DNA from: Marivita sp041725935
GTDB lineage: Bacteria; Pseudomonadota; Alphaproteobacteria; Rhodobacterales; Rhodobacteraceae
Assembly (NCBI GenBank): GCA_041725935.1
Contig: JBGRQD010000002.1
Span: 186,001 to 250,000 of the forward strand
Direction of reading: 5' to 3'
Length of the DNA: 64,000 bases
Part shown: positions 1-8,609 of the stretch, piece by piece
Position numbering within the stretch: the first letter of the stretch is position 1
How the letters are laid out: each line of letters begins with the position of its first letter
Translations under genes and position numbers: made by a program
The notes under the pieces: generated by a model
Databases searched by the model: none
Seen by the model: the letters and a program-made list of their open reading frames with translations, nothing else
Told to the model about the DNA's origin: nothing

Positions 1-231
1 GGCGAACATGATGATCCAGCCAAGGATATTCGGCTGAAGCGTCGCCGGGTCGCGGAATATCGCCAACAGGTCAGGGCTTGTGCCCACGGCCCAAGCGACA
101 GCAAAGGTGAGCAGCATGCCAACAGACATGGTGCCATACACCTTGTTCATGTGTGCGCGCAGACCTTCATCAATCTGGGCGGCTCGGGCGCCAGCAACGC
201 CGGTCGACCGGATTGTGTTAAACTCAGCCAT
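1..231 (-). CDS. Bax inhibitor-1/YccA family membrane protein, N-terminal part
   Basis: Only the first 77 codons lie in the window; the gene runs off the left edge. The start is the ATG at 231-229, preceded by a strong GGAGGG ribosome binding site. The N-terminus begins MAEFNTIRS and continues with the stretch HMNKVYGTMSVGM leading into the first membrane helix, which I recognise from alphaproteobacterial BI-1/YccA (UPF0005) proteins. These are polytopic inner-membrane proteins, proposed to act as ion leak channels or FtsH-associated modulators. No function can be taken from this fragment alone, and the remaining helices cannot be checked. Confidence 0.8.
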   Translation of the reverse strand, partial: MAEFNTIRSTGVAGARAAQIDEGLRAHMNKVYGTMSVGMLLTFAVAWAVGTSPDLLAIFRDPATLQPNILGWIIMFA

Positions 232-395
232 TCATCCCTCCGAAATACAATGGACGCCACCCGCGCCTGCGGGGACAGATGGTCAGAATATCGGGGCTTG
301 AGGCCTGCATTTCAAGCATTGCTGCACCATCCGAATGTCAAAAAATGCACCGAATTTGCATTTTTAGGCATTTTCGGCTGCAGGACAGTGCCGGA

Positions 396-617
396 TCACC
401 CGATCCAGGAGGCCGGAGCGTCCCAGAGCGGACGATTTGCCTCGGCTTCGGCGGTGCGACGGTCAACACCGATATCCGCCAGAAGATGCGCGTCGAGCGT
501 CGCCAGACGGGCGCGGCTGCGCTGCATTTCAAGCGCGGCCGACAGGCGGGCCAGCAGGCCGGTGCGGCGGGCGGGCCGCGACAGGATTTCAAAACCAGAG
601 TGCATCATGCGCGACAT
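396..617 (-). CDS. DUF1127 domain small protein
   Basis: This is a 73-residue basic protein. The start ATG at 617 follows an AAAGGA ribosome binding site; an in-frame ATG at 659 exists but lacks one. The C-terminal half (RARLATLDAHLLADIG followed by the W-D motif) matches the YjiS-like DUF1127 pattern, in which a Leu-rich helix is followed by DIG. Small DUF1127 proteins in alphaproteobacteria are linked to RNA metabolism and phosphate or carbon responses, but the function here is not known. The gene is divergent from the LysR gene at 742, and the 124-bp gap between them contains a LysR-type dyad, so it may be that regulator's target. Confidence 0.8.
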   Translation of the reverse strand: MSRMMHSGFEILSRPARRTGLLARLSAALEMQRSRARLATLDAHLLADIGVDRRTAEAEANRPLWDAPASWIG

Positions 618-693
618 GTCATGTCCTTTCCATTTCGTGATGTATTCCACCTGAACCATCGTGTTGCCTGATGCATATGGCGATGGTATCGTT

Positions 694-708
694 ATTTGTG
701 AAACGAAT
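694..708. promoter_or_regulatory. Candidate LysR-type operator (T-N11-A dyad)
   Basis: The 15-mer ATTTGTGAAACGAAT is an interrupted dyad (ATTyGT-N3-ACrAAT) containing the T-N11-A spacing typical of LysR-family boxes. It lies between the divergent DUF1127 and LysR genes, about 34 bp before the LysR start. That is where an autoregulatory site would be expected. The assignment rests on sequence symmetry and position only. Confidence 0.5.
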
Positions 709-741
709 GTTATTGAAGTCATCCATCATGGTTTGTGATAT

Positions 742-1620
742 ATGAGAAACCTCGACATCACCACGCTCCGATCCTTCATCGCAGTGGCCGACGCGGGAGG
801 CGTCACGCGGGCCGCGTCTTTTCTGAACCTGACGCAATCCGCCGTGTCGATGCAGATCAAGCGGCTGGAAGACAGCCTTGATCTGACCCTGCTCGACCGG
901 CAGGGGCGGGGCGTGGCGCTCACCTCGGCGGGGGAGCAGCTTCTGGCCTATGCGCGGCGCATCGTCGATATGAATGACGAGGTCTATGGCAAGCTGACCA
1001 ACACGGTCTGGGAAGGCGAGATCATCCTGGGCGTGCCGCATGACATCATCTACCCTGCGATCCCAAATGTGATGAAGGCGATGCAGCGCGATTTTCCGCG
1101 CGTGAAGGTCCAGCTTGTCAGCTCTTATACCAGCGACCTCAAGGATCAGTTTTCGCGCGGCGAGGTCGATGTGATCCTGACCACCGAGACACGGCCCGAC
1201 AGCGCCGCCGAGGTCATGATGAAGGTGCCCCTGCGCTGGTACGGTGCGCCGGGCGGTCAGGCCTGGAAGGTCAGCCCCCTGCCCGTCGCCTTCTGCAACC
1301 ATTGTTCGTTTCGCCCCGTGGCGCTGGGAACGCTGGAAAAGACCAGCACAGCGTGGGACCTGGTCCTGTCCTCGGACAGCGACCGCGCCATCGAAGTGGC
1401 GGTCTGCGCCGATCTGGCGATCACCTCGGTGCTCGAAGGCCACGAACCGCCGCAATTCGAAGCAATTCCCCTGAGCGCCAACCTGCCCGATCTCGGACAG
1501 CAGTCAGTTGCGCTTTATCGCGGGACGGCGCGGCCACAGATCATCGAGCCGCTCTGCGACCTGCTGCGCCGGGAATTCGCGGCGATCTCGGGCGTCGATC
1601 TGCGCGCGGCGGCAGAATAG
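742..1620 (+). CDS. LysR family transcriptional regulator
   Basis: The 292-residue protein has an N-terminal winged helix-turn-helix (about residues 4-62, including the GGVTRAASFLNLTQSAVS helix pair). It is followed by a type 2 periplasmic-binding-fold effector domain. Length is normal for the family. It is divergent from a DUF1127 gene with a LysR-like dyad between them, so it probably regulates that gene and itself. No metabolic gene is divergently linked, so the ligand cannot be guessed. The next gene on the right is convergent, with only 3 bp between stop codons. Confidence 0.92.
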   Translation: MRNLDITTLRSFIAVADAGGVTRAASFLNLTQSAVSMQIKRLEDSLDLTLLDRQGRGVALTSAGEQLLAYARRIVDMNDEVYGKLTNTVWEGEIILGVPHDIIYPAIPNVMKAMQRDFPRVKVQLVSSYTSDLKDQFSRGEVDVILTTETRPDSAAEVMMKVPLRWYGAPGGQAWKVSPLPVAFCNHCSFRPVALGTLEKTSTAWDLVLSSDSDRAIEVAVCADLAITSVLEGHEPPQFEAIPLSANLPDLGQQSVALYRGTARPQIIEPLCDLLRREFAAISGVDLRAAAE

Positions 1621-1623
1621 CGC

Positions 1624-2595
1624 TCAGGCGTCGTCGGCCAGACGGATCACCACCTTGCCGGTGGAGGCCCGGCTGCGCAACAGTTCAAGCCCTTCGGCCA
1701 CGGCATCCAGATCCAGAACGTGGCTGACATGCGGCTTCAGCTTGCCGTCGCAATACCAGTCCATGAGGGTGGCAAGGCTGCCCGTGACAACATCGGGCCG
1801 GAACTGCAGATAGCCGCCCCAGTAGACGCCCAGCACCGAGATGTTCTTGACCAGCAGATGATTCGACTTGATCTGCGGCACGTCCCCGCTGGCAAACCCG
1901 ATGGGCAGAAGCCGCGCTTCGGGGTTGCAGGACCGGAACGCCGCGATGAACTGATCGCCGCCCACCGGATCATAGACCACGTCCGCGCCGCCCAGCGCCT
2001 TCATTTCGGTGCGGATGTCCTGCGTCTCGGCGTCGATCAGGTGATCCGCCCCCGCCGCCCGGGCCGCATCAAGCTTGGCCGCGCCGCGGGCGCAGGCAAC
2101 CACCTTGGCGCCCATCAGCTTGCCGATCTCGACAGCCGTCAGCCCGACACCGCCCGCAGCCCCCAGCACAAGCAGCGTTTCGCCCGGCTGCAGCCGGGCC
2201 CGATGATCCAGTGCGACATGGCTGGTGCCATAGGCGATCTGGAACGCCGCCGCGTCGACCATCGACATTGCATCCGGCAGGCGCACCGCGCGGCGCGCAT
2301 CGAAACAGCCATACTCGGCCAGCCCGCCCTGCCCGCCGAACACCGCAACACGGTCGCCCTCAGCAAGGCCCGTCACCCCGTCGCCCAGCGCATCCACCGT
2401 TCCAGACACCTCCATACCGAGAACGAAGGGAAGCTGCGGCGTGTCCTGATAGGTGCCTTTGACCATCAGAAGATCGGCGAAGTTCAAACCGCAGGCATAG
2501 ATTCGCACCCGGATTTCACCCGCTGCCGGGTCAGGAACGGCCACTTCTTGAATGTCCGGTGCGGCGTCGTGACTCTGGACCTGAAATGCCTTCAC
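1624..2595 (-). CDS. NADPH:quinone oxidoreductase family protein
   Basis: A 323-residue medium-chain dehydrogenase/reductase of the quinone oxidoreductase type. An N-terminal GroES-like domain (about residues 1-110, with GLNFADLLMVKGTY) is followed by a Rossmann domain whose AAGGVG nucleotide loop is at residues 146-151. The Cys/His zinc ligands of true alcohol dehydrogenases are absent, which points to NADPH-dependent one- or two-electron reduction of quinones or enones in the cytoplasm. It stands alone, convergent with the LysR gene. The substrate is not predictable. Confidence 0.9.
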   Translation of the reverse strand: MKAFQVQSHDAAPDIQEVAVPDPAAGEIRVRIYACGLNFADLLMVKGTYQDTPQLPFVLGMEVSGTVDALGDGVTGLAEGDRVAVFGGQGGLAEYGCFDARRAVRLPDAMSMVDAAAFQIAYGTSHVALDHRARLQPGETLLVLGAAGGVGLTAVEIGKLMGAKVVACARGAAKLDAARAAGADHLIDAETQDIRTEMKALGGADVVYDPVGGDQFIAAFRSCNPEARLLPIGFASGDVPQIKSNHLLVKNISVLGVYWGGYLQFRPDVVTGSLATLMDWYCDGKLKPHVSHVLDLDAVAEGLELLRSRASTGKVVIRLADDA

Positions 2596-2890
2596 AGCAG
2601 GCTCCTACGTTAAATTTTCATTTTGCCACTTTGGCTTACGTGCACGTCACTGTCACGCGCCGCACGCGTTTTCGAACGGCCGCTCCAAGCGAACACAGCG
2701 TCCTGTTACCATTTGTTAACCATTTTCCGATGCGACAGGCCAATTTTCTTGCCCTTATACCTGTCATGCTATAGCTTCCGGGCATCAATAACCGGATAGG
2801 TTGTTCTGCCCACGTCTCGCAAAGCTCTTGAGACCCGGTATTCTATCCGACAGAAAAAGACGCGAGATGCATTTGGCGAAAGGGAGCACG

Positions 2891-3271
2891 ATGGCACATC
2901 CTGTTGACATCCATGTTGGAAAACGAGTTCGGCACCGGCGTTGGCTGGTTGGCATGACCCAGCAACAACTGGCTGAAAAAGTCGGAATCAAATTCCAGCA
3001 GATCCAGAAATATGAAACCGGTGCAAACCGCGTCAGCGCCTCCCGGCTCTGGGACATCGCGGACGCGCTGGACGTGCCCGTGGCCTTTTTCTTCGAAGGC
3101 ATCGAAGACGCACAAAAGAAAGACGCTGCAACCTTCGGCACCGAAGCGATCCCGGCCGATCTTCTGGGCGACAAGGAAGCACTGGACCTGATCCGCTCGT
3201 ACTACGCGATCCCGGAAAACCAGCGCCGTCGCCTGTTCGAACTGGCGCGCGTCCTGTCTGACGTCGCTTGA
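2891..3271 (+). CDS. XRE-family helix-turn-helix regulator (PraR-like)
   Basis: A 126-residue protein. The ATG at 2891 follows AAAGGGAG; an upstream in-frame start at 2801 lacks such a site. An HTH of the Cro/CI type occupies about residues 12-68, with the near-invariant stretch MTQQQLAEKVGIKFQQIQKY shared by alphaproteobacterial PraR/SinR-like regulators that control quorum sensing, biofilm or stress genes. The C-terminal part (about 85-126) is a short helical tail. It is monocistronic and followed 53 bp later by hisN. The targets are unknown. Confidence 0.88.
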   Translation: MAHPVDIHVGKRVRHRRWLVGMTQQQLAEKVGIKFQQIQKYETGANRVSASRLWDIADALDVPVAFFFEGIEDAQKKDAATFGTEAIPADLLGDKEALDLIRSYYAIPENQRRRLFELARVLSDVA

Positions 3272-3324
3272 GCACGCCTGCCACCTGAGGTAGCCCTTGG
3301 CGGGCTGCGTTCAGGAGGCGTTTC

Positions 3325-4125
3325 ATGACAGAGTTTACCCCCGACGATGCCGCTGACCTATGGTCAGTGGCCGAACGTATGGCAGATGCCGCCCGCGCGG
3401 CGATCCTGCCGCATTTCCGGTCGGGCGGGCTTGCCACCGACAACAAGCTGGCGGGCGGGTTCGATCCCGTCACCATCGCCGACCGCGCCGCCGAGACCGC
3501 GATGCGCGACGTGCTGGCCGACCTGCGGGCTGATGACGCTATTCTGGGCGAAGAACATGGCAGTCGCGCGGGCACCAGCGGCCTGACCTGGGTGCTCGAT
3601 CCGATCGACGGCACACGCTCGTTTATCAGCGGCACGCCGACCTGGGGCGTCCTGATCGCGCTTTCGGATGACACCGGCCCCGTCATGGGCATGATCGACC
3701 AGCCCTATATCGGCGAACGCTTCATGGGGGGTCTGGGCCGCTGCAACTGGACCGGCCCCCGTGGCAAGGGCACGCTTTCCACGAAATCCACAACCGACCT
3801 GTCGCAGGCCATTCTGTTCTCCACCTTCCCCGAGATCGGAAGCGACGACCAGCGCACGGCTTTCCAGCGCGTCACCCGCGCGGTCCAGCTGACCCGCTAT
3901 GGCTGTGACTGCTACGCCTATGCGCTGCTCGCCGCCGGGCAGATCGATCTGGTGATCGAGGCGGGGCTGAACGCCTACGACGTGCAGGCGCCCATTGCCG
4001 TGATCCAAGCAGCGGGCGGCATCGTCACCCAATGGGATGGCACGCCCGCACATGATGGCGGCACGACGCTCGCCGCGGCCACGCCAGAGCTGCATGCGGC
4101 TGCACTGGCCCTGCTCAACGGCTGA
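3325..4125 (+). CDS. hisN: Histidinol-phosphatase (inositol monophosphatase family)
   Basis: This 266-residue Mg-dependent phosphatase has an AGGAGG ribosome binding site just before its ATG. Metal and catalytic motifs of the inositol monophosphatase superfamily are in place: ILGEEHG (about 73-79), DPIDGTRSF (92-100), and a late YDVQAP equivalent to the WDxAAG motif. Roseobacter and actinobacterial HisN enzymes of this type dephosphorylate L-histidinol phosphate, the penultimate stage of histidine synthesis. A broader inositol-phosphatase role cannot be excluded, because no other his genes are adjacent. Confidence 0.88.
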   Translation: MTEFTPDDAADLWSVAERMADAARAAILPHFRSGGLATDNKLAGGFDPVTIADRAAETAMRDVLADLRADDAILGEEHGSRAGTSGLTWVLDPIDGTRSFISGTPTWGVLIALSDDTGPVMGMIDQPYIGERFMGGLGRCNWTGPRGKGTLSTKSTTDLSQAILFSTFPEIGSDDQRTAFQRVTRAVQLTRYGCDCYAYALLAAGQIDLVIEAGLNAYDVQAPIAVIQAAGGIVTQWDGTPAHDGGTTLAAATPELHAAALALLNG

Positions 4126-4243
4126 CAAACCGCGCAAATCGCGCTACACCTTACCCCGCTTGGGTGAGTCCTTCCGCTCCTTTTCTGTCGCCCCGGCGGG
4201 TTATCCACACCGAAAAGGGCAGGATATGTGTGGAGCACGCGGC

Positions 4244-5575
4244 ATGACCATTCTCATCAAGAATGCGACGACCCTTTTGACGATGGACAGGACACTGTCC
4301 GAACTGACAGGCGCGGATATCCGCATCGAACAGGGTGCCATCACCGAAATCGGGCATGGCCTGACCGGCGCGGACGAGACCATCGACGCCAAGGGCTGTG
4401 TGGTCACGCCCGGTCTGGTGAACACCCATCACCACCTCTACCAGACCCTGACCCGCGCGGTGCCGGGTGGGCAGGATGCGCTGCTCTTTGGCTGGCTCCA
4501 GACGCTCTACCCGATCTGGGCGCGGTTCGGTCCCGAAGAGATGTACATCTCGGCCCAGATCGGGCTGGCGGAACTGGCGCTGTCGGGCTGCACGCTGACC
4601 TCGGATCATCTCTACCTCTACCCCAACGGTGCGCGGCTGGATGACACGATTGCCGCCGCACGGGACATCGGCATGCGCTTTCACCCGACGCGCGGCGCCA
4701 TGAGCATTGGCGAAAGCGATGGCGGCTTGCCGCCCGATGCGCTGGTCGAAAACGAGGCGGCGATCCTCGAGGACTGCATCCGCCTGATCGACGCACATCA
4801 CGACACCAGCGACGGGTCGATGGTGCGGGTGGGCGTGGCCCCCTGTTCGCCCTTCTCGGTCAGCCGCGACCTGATGCGCGAGGCCGCCCTGCTGGCCCGC
4901 GACAAGGGGGTGATGCTGCATACGCATCTGGCCGAAAACGACGAGGACATCGCCTATTCTCTGGAAAAATTCGGCTGCCGCCCCGGTCAATATGCCGAAG
5001 ACCTTGGCTGGACCGGACCGGATGTGTGGCACGCACATTGCGTGAAGCTCGACGGGCACGAGATTGATCTTTTTGCCAAATCCCGCACCGGCGTCGCCCA
5101 TTGCCCCTGTTCCAACTGCCGTCTTGGATCGGGCATCGCGCCCGTGCGCGCCATGCGCGATGCCGGTGTTCCGGTCGGGCTTGGCGTTGACGGATCGGCC
5201 AGCAACGATGCGGGCAACCTCGTGGCCGAAGCCCGTCAGGCGATGCTGCTGCAACGGGTGGCGAACGGCGCAAACGCGATGAGCGCCCGCGAAGCGCTGT
5301 TCATCGCCACGCGCGGCGGGGCTGAGGTGCTCGGTCGTCCCGATTGCGGCCAGATCGCTGTGGGCAAACGCGCCGATATCGCCATCTGGGATGTCAGCGG
5401 CGTGGAAAGCGCCGGAAGCTGGGATCCGGCGGCGCTGTTGCTGGCGGGTCCGACGCGGGTGAAACACCTGCTGGTCGAGGGGCGGCAGGTGGTGCGCGAC
5501 GGGCATGTCACCACCATCGACCTGCCCTGCGTGATCGAGCGTCAGAACGCGCTGGCGCACAGGCTCATGGGCTAG
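4244..5575 (+). CDS. 8-oxoguanine deaminase-like amidohydrolase
   Basis: A 443-residue amidohydrolase of the TrzN/AtzB/8-oxoguanine deaminase branch. The preferred start is ATG 4244, with GGAG 8 bp upstream; ATG 4226 is an in-frame alternative. Metal-site motifs are present in the expected order: NTHHHLYQ, then HTHLAENDED, then HAHCVKLD, then GVDGSASND. 8-oxoguanine deaminases convert 8-oxoguanine to urate in purine salvage and catabolism. Hydroxy- or chlorotriazine hydrolases share most motifs, so substrate assignment is probable rather than certain. A guanine deaminase sits 4 kb downstream on the other strand. Confidence 0.82.
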   Translation: MTILIKNATTLLTMDRTLSELTGADIRIEQGAITEIGHGLTGADETIDAKGCVVTPGLVNTHHHLYQTLTRAVPGGQDALLFGWLQTLYPIWARFGPEEMYISAQIGLAELALSGCTLTSDHLYLYPNGARLDDTIAAARDIGMRFHPTRGAMSIGESDGGLPPDALVENEAAILEDCIRLIDAHHDTSDGSMVRVGVAPCSPFSVSRDLMREAALLARDKGVMLHTHLAENDEDIAYSLEKFGCRPGQYAEDLGWTGPDVWHAHCVKLDGHEIDLFAKSRTGVAHCPCSNCRLGSGIAPVRAMRDAGVPVGLGVDGSASNDAGNLVAEARQAMLLQRVANGANAMSAREALFIATRGGAEVLGRPDCGQIAVGKRADIAIWDVSGVESAGSWDPAALLLAGPTRVKHLLVEGRQVVRDGHVTTIDLPCVIERQNALAHRLMG

Positions 5576-5684
5576 GCACCGCACAAACCCGCGCAAAAGA
5601 GTGCCGGATGCGCCGAAGCATCTGGCACGCGCGATTTGATTTGTTAGTGTCCCTGCAAACCTATGCAGAAACGGGGCCGAGCTT

Positions 5685-6818
5685 ATGACACGCATCAAGA
5701 CCACCCATGTCGGATCGCTACCACGCACGCAGAAAGTGGTTGATTTCATCTTTGCCCGCGAGAACCGGCAGGAGTATGACCCCGCGGCCTTTGACGCCGC
5801 CATGACCGAGGCCGCGTCAGCAACGGTACGCCGTCAGGTAGACGCGGGCATCGACCTCGTGTCGGATGGAGAGACCTCCAAGATCAGCTACGCCACTTAC
5901 GTCAAGGATCGCTACACCGGCTTTGACGGTGACAGCCCGCGCAACGCGCCAGCCGATCTCAAGCTGTATCCGACCTTTCTCGAACGACTCAAGGACGACG
6001 GCGGCACCCCGAAATACGCCCGCCCGATGTGCGTGGGCGAGGTGAAATCCAAGGGTCAGGGCGAGTTGGAAACCGACATCGCCAACCTCAAGGCGGGGAT
6101 GGCGGAGCATGGCGCGACCGAGGGCTTCATGAACGCAGCCTCGCCGGGTGTGATCTCGCTCTTCCTGCAGAACGATTTTTACCCCACGCGCGATGCCTAT
6201 CTGGCCGCGCTGGCGGATGCGATGCGCGACGAATACCGCACCATCGTGGACAGCGGACTGATGCTGCAGCTTGACTGCCCCGACCTTGCCCTGTCGCGGC
6301 ACATGCTGTTCAACGATCTGTCGGACGCGGAATTCGTAAAGATCGCGGACAGCCATGTCGAGGCTATGAACCACGCCCTGGACGGCATCGATCCGTCCCG
6401 CGTGCGGGTGCATATCTGCTGGGGCAATTACGAAGGCCCACATGTCTGCGACATCGACATGGACACGGTCTTCCCGACCCTGATGAAGGTCAGCGCAGGC
6501 CAAGTGCTGTTCGAGACCTCCAACCCCCGGCACGCCCATGAATGGACCGTGTTTCGCGACCGCAAATCCGAGATCCCCGAGGACATGGCGCTGGTCCCCG
6601 GCGTGATCGATTCGACCACCAATTTTGTCGAGCATCCCGAGGTTGTCGCCCAGCGGATCGAACGGTTCACCGACATCGTCGGCCCGGACCGGGTGATCGC
6701 GGGCAGCGATTGCGGCTTTGGCACCTTCGCGGGTTTCGGGGCCGTCGATCCCGAGATCGCCTATGCCAAGCTGGAAACGCTGGCCATGGGTGCCGCCCTG
6801 GCCTCGGGACGCCTCTGA
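5685..6818 (+). CDS. Cobalamin-independent methionine synthase-like (MetE catalytic-core) protein
   Basis: A 377-residue protein containing only the C-terminal catalytic barrel of MetE-type enzymes; classical MetE is about twice as long. It starts THVGSLPR, the typical opening of this fold. Zinc ligands can be placed: His and Cys in VHICWGNY, Glu in LFETSN, Cys in GSDCGFG. Stand-alone MetE cores act as methyltransferases with methyl donors other than methyl-tetrahydrofolate polyglutamate, or in catabolism, so methionine synthesis is possible but unproven. An alpha/beta hydrolase follows after 3 bp, suggesting one transcript. Confidence 0.82.
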   Translation: MTRIKTTHVGSLPRTQKVVDFIFARENRQEYDPAAFDAAMTEAASATVRRQVDAGIDLVSDGETSKISYATYVKDRYTGFDGDSPRNAPADLKLYPTFLERLKDDGGTPKYARPMCVGEVKSKGQGELETDIANLKAGMAEHGATEGFMNAASPGVISLFLQNDFYPTRDAYLAALADAMRDEYRTIVDSGLMLQLDCPDLALSRHMLFNDLSDAEFVKIADSHVEAMNHALDGIDPSRVRVHICWGNYEGPHVCDIDMDTVFPTLMKVSAGQVLFETSNPRHAHEWTVFRDRKSEIPEDMALVPGVIDSTTNFVEHPEVVAQRIERFTDIVGPDRVIAGSDCGFGTFAGFGAVDPEIAYAKLETLAMGAALASGRL

Positions 6819-6821
6819 GCC

Positions 6822-7532
6822 ATGATCGAACCCGTCGTCTTTCTGCCTGGCATGATGTGCGACGCACGGTTGTTCGAGCCGCAGATCCGCGCCTTTTCCG
6901 CCACTCACCCGGTGATGGTCGCGCCGATCACACATGGTCAGCGGATGGAAGAGATCGCATCGGGCCTCCTGCCGCTCCTGCCGCATAAATTCGCGCTGGC
7001 AGGGCTCAGCATGGGGGGCATCGTCGCGATGGAGATCCTGCGCCGCGCACCCGAACGGGTGACCCGCGTGGCGCTGATGGACACCAATTGCCTTGCCGAA
7101 ACGCCGCCTGTTGCCGCGAACCGCGAGCCGCAGATCGTCAAGGTCAAATCCGGCAAGCTGACCGAGGTGATGCGCGACGAGCTGAAACCCAACTACCTGG
7201 CCCCTGGCCCGCGCCGCCCCGCCGTGCTGCAGACGGTGATGGACATGGCGCACACGCTGGGGCCGGAGGTGTTCATCCACCAGTCCCGCGCCCTGCAACG
7301 CCGCCGCGATCAGCAATCCACGCTGCGCAAGATCCGCCAGCCCGCGCTGGTGCTCTGCGGCGCGCATGACGCGCTTTGCCCGGTCAAGCGGCACAGCTTC
7401 ATGGCCGAACTGATCCCGCACGCGCGGCTGGTCGTACTCGAAGATGCCGGCCACCTGCCGACGCTGGAAACCCCGGACGAGACCAATGACGCGCTCTGGG
7501 AATGGCTGCACCAACCCTACGTGCTGCGATAG
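6822..7532 (+). CDS. Alpha/beta hydrolase
   Basis: A 236-residue alpha/beta-fold hydrolase beginning 3 bp after the MetE-core gene. The nucleophile elbow GLSMGG, the acid in CGAHDALCP and the histidine in DAGHLPTLE form a complete Ser-Asp-His triad. The VVFLPGMMCDARLF segment provides the oxyanion-hole strand. Proteins with this short architecture are esterases or thioesterases. Its pairing with the MetE-like gene suggests a shared pathway, such as ester or thioester release of a methyl-acceptor compound, but this is inference. The gene is followed by a composite intergenic repeat. Confidence 0.85.
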   Translation: MIEPVVFLPGMMCDARLFEPQIRAFSATHPVMVAPITHGQRMEEIASGLLPLLPHKFALAGLSMGGIVAMEILRRAPERVTRVALMDTNCLAETPPVAANREPQIVKVKSGKLTEVMRDELKPNYLAPGPRRPAVLQTVMDMAHTLGPEVFIHQSRALQRRRDQQSTLRKIRQPALVLCGAHDALCPVKRHSFMAELIPHARLVVLEDAGHLPTLETPDETNDALWEWLHQPYVLR

Positions 7533-7535
7533 GGG

Positions 7536-7637
7536 CACGATGCGTCGACGCATCGCGGATGTTCCGTCAACAGAACATCTTGAGGGCTCTGCCCTCACAC
7601 TCCCGAGGGTATTTTCAAACCAGAGAAGACAAGGGAC
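7536..7637 (+). repeat. Composite intergenic repeat, copy 1
   Basis: This segment has four parts in order: the 18-bp perfect palindrome CGATGCGTCGACGCATCG (7538-7555), a hairpin (GTTCCG to AGAACA region), a GGGCTCTGCCC hairpin, and the core CCCGAGGGTATTTT then AACCAGAGAAG. The same four-part order is found on the opposite strand at 20573-20664 with different hairpin bases, so structure and core are conserved more than sequence. Both copies lie immediately outside coding genes. Confidence 0.7.
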
Positions 7638-7691
7638 CGCACTTCGCGCCATGGACGATTGACCGCGATGACGTCTTCGCCTACGCCACAG

Positions 7692-8079
7692 ATCGCGCGG
7701 AGGGCTGGATGGCCGCCCCTTTCACAGGGGGAGGAAAGTCCGGACTCCCTGAAGCAATGGTGCCGGGTAACGCCCGGGCAGGGCAACCTGACGGATAGCG
7801 CCACAGAGAACAGACCGCCCCGATCTCGGTCGGGGTAAGGGTGAAACGGTGGGGTAAGAGCCCACCGGGGGGCTGGCAACAGCGCCCGCATGGCAAGCCC
7901 CACCGGGAGCAATGCCGAATAGGGGGATCGCGCCGCGTGTCGGCAGGGTCGCTTCAGCCCAGATCCCCGGGTTGGCAGCACGAGGCCGGTGGCGACATCG
8001 GTCCCAGAGGAATGGTCATCCATCTTCGGGGCAACCCGAGGGGGACAGAATCCGGCTTACAGGCCCTCCGCGCGTTTTT
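7692..8079 (+). ncRNA. rnpB: RNase P RNA, bacterial type A
   Basis: The catalytic RNA of RNase P, which matures tRNA 5' ends. The 5' conserved block GGAGGAAAGTCCGGACTCC lies near 7732-7750, and the 3' universal block ACAGAATCCGGCTTACA near 8045-8061; these form the P4 core region. The ends pair: CGCGCGGAGGG at 7694-7704 is complementary to CCCTCCGCGCG at 8064-8074, giving helix P1. A run of five T after P1 serves as terminator. Exact 5' end is uncertain by a few bases. Confidence 0.96.
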
Positions 8080-8197
8080 CTGGACCTTTGATGCAAAGAA
8101 CCCCGCCTGGAGGGTTGACTCACCCGCGCGCGACGGTAGAAGGCAGCTTTCATACTGGAATTCACGGGCAGTCCTTGCCCGATGCAGGAGACGACCC

Positions 8198-8365
8198 ATG
8201 GCGAAGCCGACCACAATCAAAATCCGCCTGAACTCGTCTGCGGGAACGGGTCATTTCTACGTGACCAAGAAAAACGCGCGGACGATGACGGAAAAGATGT
8301 CTGTTCGGAAGTACGACCCCGTCGCGCGCAAGCACGTCGAGTACAAAGAAGGCAAGATCAAGTAA
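8198..8365 (+). CDS. rpmG: 50S ribosomal protein L33
   Basis: This 55-residue protein begins MAKPTTIKIRLNS and ends EYKEGKIK, matching bL33. It binds 23S rRNA near the E site of the large subunit. It has an AGGAG ribosome binding site 8 bp before the ATG. The CxxC pairs of zinc-binding L33 paralogues are absent, so this is the zinc-independent form. A strong terminator follows at 8393-8430. The last 50 or so bases plus the downstream sequence are repeated in degenerate form at 9208-9290. Confidence 0.95.
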   Translation: MAKPTTIKIRLNSSAGTGHFYVTKKNARTMTEKMSVRKYDPVARKHVEYKEGKIK

Positions 8366-8392
8366 GCCTTCCGGTCACACGGACAGTGAATA

Positions 8393-8430
8393 AAAAGCCG
8401 CGTCAGGGTGATCCTGGACGCGGTTTTTTT
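8393..8430 (+). terminator. Rho-independent terminator of rpmG
   Basis: The stem CCGCGTC-AGG pairs with CCTGGACGCGG around a GTGAT loop (one bulged base) and is followed by seven T. It starts about 30 bp after the rpmG stop codon. Confidence 0.9.
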
Positions 8431-8609
8431 GTTTCGAGACGCAGGACGGCGGCTTTGATCGCTGCACGGACATCCTCAATCCCGCAGCATTCCGCGCCCC
8501 TGGGGTAACGGAAAGGTGATCGGCAAAACTGCGAATTGTGCGCATCGCGCGGATTAACACTCAGCGGAATCCGGTAGGCTCTTTCGGAAAGCATTCTTGG
8601 GACACCGCT

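Noticed and set aside
5817..7652. A 611-codon open frame on the minus strand across the MetE-core and hydrolase genes
   Set aside because: It is antisense to two genes with clear families, is rich in His and Arg as GC-rich shadows are, and has no ribosome binding site or recognisable domain.
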